Source: Pisaster brevispinus (taxonomy: Eukaryota > Echinodermata > Asteroidea > Forcipulatida > Asteriidae). Taken from it: 64,000 nt of DNA. This document shows positions 57,649 through 64,000 of this stretch, piece after piece. Numbering within the stretch: position 1 is the first letter of the stretch; the number at the start of each line of letters is the position of its first letter. A model generated the notes under the pieces. That model saw nothing but the letters and a program-made list of their open reading frames with translations. It made no database searches and was not told the DNA's origin. The stretch is taken from contig JAMKCF010000004.1 of assembly GCA_023634235.1 (NCBI GenBank), forward strand, positions 25,676,527-25,740,526, in the 5' to 3' direction. A program made the translations under genes and the position numbers.

Positions 57649-57877
57649 TTTTCAAACCTTCGCTCGGCCCCAGCGGCCTATCCAGGACCGCTGGGATGGG
57701 CTAATCAGCTTGCACAGATTCTTCTTCAGGAAGTACGTCATGCGTGCAGAGCTTGCAGTGTGAGTGTGATGCATGATGGGACTGAGCATAAACCAATGAG
57801 CGTGCTTAATACGTTTGCCCATCCCAGCGCCTTTGGTTTGAAGGCAAGGCGCTGGGGACGAGCGAATTTCAAACCTT
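57649..57877. repeat. Imperfect foldback of about 230 bp
   Basis: TTCGCTCGGCCCCAGCG on the left faces CGCTGGGGACGAGCGAA on the right; inside, CCGCTGGGATGGGC faces GCCCATCCCAGCGCC. It follows the second 171-bp copy directly. Confidence 0.65.
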
Positions 57878-59059
57878 GCCACAAGATAACGAATAGTCGG
57901 GTAGCCTAGTTGGTCTGTCATCAACTAACCAATGCTTTATTGAGGGCACCGGACAATGTGCCGCGTACAATTGCATTCAAAATGGTCTCCAAGCACGCTT
58001 GAGTCTGGCGGTCTCCGTGGACGACAATTAGAGCCTTTTGCCGTGGTTCTAATCTTCAGCGAACTGTTCAGGCAAGACTGATGTATACTCGTTTATTCTG
58101 GTTCCATAATAAGTCTCTCAGACCCCTGAGAACACTGATAATAGCAATGTTTCCGCTGTGTATGTTTCTAGTAGCAGTACGTACGTTCAATTTTACACTA
58201 ACAATGCTTTTTGCTGGTATGCTTTTGCATGTACTGTTCCCAACACAATGGGCGATAGCGTGTTATCACTCCCTGTGGTTCTCTGTTATTCAGTACGTTT
58301 GCTGTTTACCCGTTGATTACCCTGGGATTTCTTTTATTACATCAAATGATTCACTTGCAGACGTAGTGTGCAGTCTATCTTACATCAATGTTTACAAGTG
58401 ACTTCAACATGGGCTCAAGTTTGGCACAGTGACTGGTACGGTACTGCATCTTCAATATCAAATTGTCAACATATATTTTATTTACACATACACACTATTG
58501 ACGTTTTAATTCTTTTGGTTTATTTAAACAAATAAATATACCTATATTTTTCTATTAAAACTGGAGTGTGTAAATTGTCTGCAAACTTATTATCTTGATT
58601 TTTATGGCAGTATTATTGTTTAATATGAACTTAATAAACGCGACTATATTGAATAAAAAGAAGAAGCAGAGGAGGGAAAAAGAAGAAGAAAGAATCCGTG
58701 CCTTGTTTATATAGAGTTCATTTACTCAGACTAATAATATGAATATATAATATTTAATATTTAATGGTTTTGTCTGCCACATTACGCCCCAGTTGTGAAT
58801 AGCCCCCCCCCCATTCACCCCTTAAAAAAAAGAGACTTCTTTGATCGCTGTTATTTTCTCAGTTAAACACTTCTAAAAATTAAGGCTATACATTGTAGTT
58901 TAGTCCCATGCATTAAATTTATCTAGAAAACCGTCGAAATGACTGGCACTGTGCATGCCTTCTCCGTTGTTCCCGGTCCCAATCTTTTCACCGTATCTGT
59001 TTATACCCGGTGGTGATTCATTCGGAGGTACTATAATTATTACATTAAAATGCAAATTA

Positions 59060-60510
59060 GGCACAGGACCAGTGGCACTGTGGAGAAGGATCCGGACTCC
59101 GAACGCAGAGTTACTGGGTTCGATTCCCGGGTGTTCTTTTTGTAACGCTTAATTAAGGCCATTGGTTTATGCAGGGTACTATGGTATAGGGAAATCCTTG
59201 CTTAACACTTCGTAAATAAATTGCGAGTGGAAGGCACACGCTGTTATACCATTAGTTTACTAACTTTTTGGCCGCTGTTGATTTGATGGAAAAGGTTTTA
59301 AATTAAACTCGAACACAATTTAATTAAGAGCAGCAGTGGCCCAGTGGAAGGGCTCCGGACTTTGAACGCAGAGGTGCTGGGTTCGATTCCCGGGTGATCT
59401 TTTTTGTACGGTTAAGGCCATAGGTTTACGCAGTGTACTATGGCATTAGGAAATCCTTGCTATACACTTAGTAAATAATTTGCGAGTTGAAGGCACATGC
59501 AATAAAAATACCATTCGTTTACTTTTTGGCCCTTGTTGATTTGACGTCTAGGGATTTAAATCAAATTAGAACGGAATTTACTTAATACGAGCGGTGGCCC
59601 AGTGGAAGGGCACCGGGATCTTAACACAACTATAGCAGGTTCGAATCCCGGGTGTTCTTTTACAGTATTGGTACGTTTTTAATTAAAGTTGTCCATTCTA
59701 AGGTTTAAAATTAAACTCGAACGCAATTTAAGTAAGAGGAGCGGTGGCCCAGTGGAAGGGCTCCGGACTCTGGACCGAAAGGTATTGGGTTCGGTACCCG
59801 AGTGTTCTTTTACTACGTTTTGATTTAAAGTTGTCCATTCTAAGGTTTAAAATTAAACTCGAACGCAATTTAAGTAAGAGGAGCAGTGGCCCAGTGGAAG
59901 GGCTCCGGACTCTGGACCGAAAGGTATTGGGTTCGGTACCCGAGTGTTCTTTTACTACGTTTTGATTTCAAGTTGTCCATTCTAAGGTTTAAAATTAAAC
60001 TCGAACGCAATTTAATTAAGAGGAGCAGTGGCCCAGTGGAAGGGCTCTGGACCGAAAGGTATTGGGTTCGGTACCCGAGTGTTCTTTTACTACGTTTTGA
60101 TTTCAAGTTGTCCATTCTAAGGTTTAAAATTAAACTCGAACGCAATTTAAGTAAGAGGAGCAGTGGCCCAGTGGAAGGGCTCCGGACTCTGGACCGAAAG
60201 GTATTGGGTTCGGTACCCGAGTGTTCTTTTACTACGTTTTGATTTAAAGTTGTCCATTCTAAGGTTTAAAATTAAACTCGAACGCAATTTAAGTAAGAGG
60301 AGCAGTGGCCCAGTGGAAGGGCTCCGGACTCTGAACCAATAGGTACTGGGTTCGATACCCGGGTGTTCTTTTACCACCTTTTGATTTTAAGTTGTTCATT
60401 CTAAGGTTTAAAATTAAACTCGAACGCAATTTAAGTAAGAGGAGCAGTGGCCCAGTGGAAGGGCTCCGGACTCTGGGCCGAAAGGTCCCGGGATCGAATC
60501 CCGTTGCGAA
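59060..60510 (+). repeat. Tandem array of 142-bp units with tRNA-like heads
   Basis: GC(A/G)GTGGCCCAGTGGAAGG starts at 59741, 59883, 60025, 60160, 60302 and 60444 (steps of 142, 142, 135, 142, 142). More diverged heads occur at about 59070, 59333 and 59590, and one at 57053. Each head resembles a tRNA (closest by eye to tRNA-Gln): GGCCCAGTGGAAGGGC as D-arm, CTCCGGACTCTG near the anticodon, and GGGTTCGATACCC as T-arm with a 7-base loop. A body with GTTGTCCATTCTAAGG and TAAACTCGAACGCAATTTAA completes the unit. The acceptor stem is not closed, so these are not working tRNAs. Open frames through the array on both strands are by-products. Confidence 0.85.
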
Positions 60511-60639
60511 AAAAAAAAGGCGTTTTAACAAAACTTTTTCTAAAAAAAAAATAATAATATTAAAAAAGTGCATAGGTTCGTTTTAAGTTTTAAGTTTCTA
60601 AGTTTCCTTTCTAAGCACGTGAGAGCGGTTCGTGCCACT

Positions 60640-60725
60640 GCGCGGTGAGTGGCGACCGCGCTGTCGCCACCTTGGCTCGAACCGGGGACCGCTGGTTTCG
60701 GAAGCCGACACCCACCCACAACACC
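60640..60725 (-). repeat. tRNA-like fragment, minus orientation
   Basis: Read on the minus strand: GCGGTCCCCGGTTCGAGCC, which includes a B-box-like GGTTCGAGCC. It follows directly after the tRNA-like array. No closing acceptor stem found. Confidence 0.35.
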
Positions 60726-60779
60726 CCTTGTGGGTCCCCCCAGGATAATTTGCATTTTAGACTTGATGAACCTTCGGTT

Positions 60780-61380
60780 CATGCTTTACGCAGGTTACTA
60801 TGGCATGGGAATACAGTGCTTTGTACTTAGTAAATAATTTGCGACTTGAATACTTCACACAGGATACTATGGCATGGGGAAACCAGTGCTTTGTACTTGG
60901 TAAATAGTTTCCAAGTGTAATACTTTAAACAGGATACTATGGCATGGGAAAATCAGTACTTTATAAATAATTTGCGAGTGGAAGGTACACGCTTTGAGTT
61001 AATTAGGAAACAGGGTACACAGGTTACTATGGCATGGGGAATCAGCGCTTTATACTTAGTAAATAATTTACGAGTGGAGGGCATAGGTTAGACCATTCGT
61101 TTAATCAGGAAACTGACGTATTGGGGACTCTCTTCGGTTCGGACTTATTTATTTGAGTTGAAGGAACACACTGTAGGTATAGAACATTAAGTTAACTAGG
61201 AAACAGGGTACGCATGTCACTATGGCATGGGAAATCAGTGCTTTATACTTCGTAATAATTTGCGAGTGGATGAAGGCGTAGGTATAGACCATTAGTTTTA
61301 CCAGGAAACAGGGGACTCTTTGTTCGGACTTAAAAAATATTTGAGTTGAAGGCATACGCTGTAGGTATAGAAAATTAGTT
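60780..61380. repeat. Degenerate tandem repeats (ACTATGGCATGGG family)
   Basis: ACTATGGCATGGG then A(A)TCAGTGCTTTATACTTAG, GTAAATAATTTGCGAGTGGA and GGTATAGACCATTAG recur at least five times with spacing from about 75 to 190 bp. The same body text is at 59175-59260 and 59435-59520 between the diverged tRNA-like heads, so both arrays derive from one longer composite repeat. Confidence 0.75.
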
Positions 61381-61534
61381 CACTAAGAAAGTAGTATGTG
61401 GAACTATTGGTCTAATTGCTAATAATTGGGGATACACTGGAGGTTGTTGTGAGGGGAGGGTGGCGCCGGGGAACATAGCATTGGAAAGAGATCGGGTTCG
61501 GGCGTGCAGGATGATCGAACAGTGGTGCTAGCTG

Positions 61535-61690
61535 CGGGTGTTTGAATTGTTCATTTGAATTTTGGTGCGACGGGTGTTCGTTGAGTGGAGTTTTTGTGCC
61601 ACGGGTGTACCGTTCATTTGGAATGTTGGTGCTACGGGTGCCGTTCATTTGGAATTTTGGTGCTACGGGTGTTCGTTCTTTGGATTTTTT
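61535..61690. repeat. Minisatellite of about 35 bp
   Basis: Four or five units of GTTCATTTGGAATTTTGGTG, C(T/G)ACGGGTG(T/C) with variable ends. The proline- and asparagine-rich minus-strand frame across it is a by-product. Confidence 0.7.
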
Positions 61691-62459
61691 TGAGGGAATT
61701 AGGCCTACATGAAGGCATCGGCGCTATTTGTACCCGGGTCACGATGAAGCCAACTCAGTTGCATTTTTAAAGGGTAATTTGAGGAATACAAACTCCTGCG
61801 GATGTTGTTTTTTCAGCCAGGGTGCTAAAATACATACGGCCTTCTGTGATATAATGTGCTGTTCAAAATGTTTAAATTTATACAATTATCATTTTTTGCA
61901 AACAAACAGTTAAACATAAAAGTAGGTCTATGCCTGGCGTAGCTATTAATTTGATGTTTATTATGTTTGTATTCATTTTATTTTGGTTTCTATCAAAATT
62001 TAATTCAAGTGAACAAAACATTATAATAATTGGAAAAAAGTCATAATGAACGATTTAAGTGTGAATGCTCCAAATACCTGCACTTCATTTATGTATTCAT
62101 AAGGTCCTTATTAATTTACAGTGTCAGCTATTTCTGTATCAAATACAATACTTGAAATCTGCCATAAATATTGGGCAAGATTAGAATCTACAGTGCACAT
62201 TGAATGTCAACCGGAAATGAGATAATACAGTATCGCCGTTCTCTTTATTCAGTCAATGTTTTACAGAACTTTACAAACTAAAATCGGTAGATTTATATCA
62301 AGTCAACACCTATATATACAATAAAACTTTACGTGTATTAAAAGGACCAACAATTAGGTCTGTTCTGGGTGTAGGTGCCAGAATTTTAGTCTTTGAGAAA
62401 GTCTCTGCAAATTTCGAAACGTGAGGCCGTTTAAATTTTCCCGATTATTCCACGGGTCC

Positions 62460-62801
62460 AAGGGCGTCGATCGCTACTGAAAAGTAGGGGGGACGGGCGA
62501 GCAAGTCTTGAAAAAGTATATCTTACATAATAAGCCCAAAATACCATTCTGCGCATGGTCCATCAGAAAAAAATAGATGAAAAAAAACAAAAAACATTTC
62601 ACCGTTTGTTCGCTATTCTTTTATTTGAACAAAAATTGTAATGAAATATTAAATCAAGAAAATGGTGTAAATTTTGTTGCATATTTCTAATGAACAGTCA
62701 ATCAAAAAGTGTGGGGGGGGACATCTGATATGCTGTCCCCTCCAGTCTAAAAAGTGAGGGGGACATGCCCCCCCCCCCGTCCCCCACCCATCGACGCCCT
62801 T
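62460..62801. mobile_element. Foldback element with AAGGGCGTCGAT ends
   Basis: The left end AAGGGCGTCGAT (62460) and right end ATCGACGCCCTT (62790) are exact inverse copies, with GTAGGGGGGACGGGCGAG inside the left end and a C-rich CCCCGTCCCCCACCC inside the right. GGGTCC flanks both sides and may mark a target duplication. I recall this type from marine invertebrate genomes. Confidence 0.75.
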
Positions 62802-64000
62802 GCATGGGTCCCTTTTTTTCATTTTAGAAATAAAACGTTTACACCTACACACTGATCTCAAATACAACCATCCAAGCATGGTGGGAGAAACAATATTAGG
62901 AAAACTACAAGTAAACGATTCAGTAACTATTTTTATTAGAAATGTCGACAGTTTCTTTTGCCTGCAAGTCGGCATTTGTGAAGGCACAAATCAAAGCAAT
63001 GCACTTTCGACCCAACGTTAAGTGCCGTTGCGTTGTGTAGGCATGTCAACAAAAATACCCGTTTTCTGACTATTTCAGTTTTAACACAGGATTTACCAAG
63101 TCTATTCGTATTCTATACTTTGAACTTGTATAATCTACACGATAAGGCTTACCTGTAATGCTCCATACAGACAATTAATCATATCAACTATTTGCTAACG
63201 GTACTGACCACAGTAAAAATCCAGCATGACTGGAAGCCATTTTGAATACTGCGTCACGGCACCAAATTTGTCGAGTACCCAGACTCCTACAATAGTATCT
63301 CTGTTGTTGTACTACACTCGGGTACCTGTTGTTTTCTTAGACTGGTTCCAACCGCCATGTCTTTTCAGGACATAGAGTTATATATAGGAACTTTGTGGTT
63401 CCAGACCACAACTGGCTCTCGCGAAATCCCGCGGTAAAGAACAAGAAGTTTAAATAACATAGCGAGAACTGCACATAGATTCTTGTCCATCGGTTGTCAG
63501 GTTTGTTTGTCTTTTGTTTACGTTTGTTGAATTATTATTTGAAAATTATTTATACGTGTATGTTTGAAACTGTCATTTTACTGATGGAATTTCCTTACAA
63601 AAATTGTGTCAAAGAAGGGCGAATTAAATATATTCTATTTCTAACTTTGCCCCCCCCACAAACAATAGAAAAATATAACAATTTTGAAACATTCTTAGTC
63701 AAAAGGAGATTTTCTTCTCGCCCATGTGTTTAAATGCTTAGTAAAAGTCTACTTTTTTCAAAGTTCTCGGTTTAGACCTTTATCAACTCCAGCCCTTGTT
63801 ACAATTGCTTCAATAATGGTAATTGATTATAAGACTGCCCTGAATTTTTTAAGAAGGCTTGTCATACTATTTTCAGTTTATATACTTGCACCAACAAATT
63901 TATCTTATTCTTAATTAATCCTTATACATTATTTGTTCAACTTTTTAAAATCTACAATCCACCTATGGCAAAAAAAACACAGTTTTTCAGAACTCTAGAA

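Larger units (their letters stand above)
54128..64000. other. Downstream region without a recognisable gene
   Basis: 54128 onward begins with the NWD1 3' UTR, whose poly(A) site I cannot fix. The AT-rich stretch 54700-56080 holds nothing I can name. From 56095 the sequence is repeat-dense: dispersed repeats, duplications, tRNA-like arrays and foldbacks listed separately. A hydrophobic 106-codon open frame at 58081-58401 (plus) has no family I recognise and is not called. A CpG-containing patch at 63320-63440 could be a promoter for a gene outside the window. Confidence 0.45.

Noticed and set aside
58081..58401. 106-codon hydrophobic open frame, possible membrane protein.
   Set aside because: No recognised family, no splice context, and it lies in a repeat-dense region; hydrophobic composition follows from its T-rich sequence.
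59744..60377. Overlapping open frames on both strands with repeated MAQWKGSGLW-like text.
   Set aside because: They are translations of the 142-bp tandem array, repeated with the same period on both strands, not a repeat protein gene.

Overview
This is a eukaryotic (animal) genomic window: AT-rich, with about 30 short coding exons bounded by GT/AG splice sites and separated by introns and spacers full of dispersed repeats. It carries three deuterostome-type genes. Several repeats resemble families I recall from echinoderm genomes (palindromic elements beginning with a GGGCCCAATTTCATA-type end, or with an AGGCCTGGAATTTCAT-type end). I therefore favour an echinoderm, perhaps a sea star, but I could not search a database.

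Layout. (1) 1-4191: spacer or upstream region with no gene I can support. (2) 4192-14358, plus strand: a complete nine-exon N-acylglucosamine 2-epimerase (RENBP) gene, 401 codons, every splice phase consistent. (3) 14359-19844: tail-to-tail spacer with minisatellites, MITE-like elements and two opposed poly(A) signals 40 bp apart. (4) 31962-19845, minus strand: a LAP2/thymopoietin-like (TMPO) inner-nuclear-membrane LEM protein with an N-terminal LEM-like domain, a LEM domain and a C-terminal membrane anchor; at least one internal exon is unresolved. (5) 31963-34220: head-to-head spacer with a promoter-like patch (CCAAT box, octamer) and a foldback element. (6) 34221-54127, plus strand: an NWD1-like STAND protein (DUF4062, NACHT, about 12 WD40 motifs), 18 exons, about 1611 residues, ending in a possible CaaX prenylation box; one junction is unresolved. 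(7) 54128-64000: no recognisable gene, but tRNA-like tandem arrays, direct duplications and foldback elements.

The genes are not an operon and I see no common pathway: RENBP is amino-sugar metabolism, TMPO is nuclear lamina/chromatin, NWD1 is a signalling or surveillance ATPase. The less ordinary content is repeat biology: a 68-bp satellite that appears to have grown from one end of a foldback element, a 142-bp tandem array whose unit carries a tRNA-like promoter arm, a MITE with CTCF-like motifs at both ends, and a foldback element with a tRNA-like T-arm in its loop.
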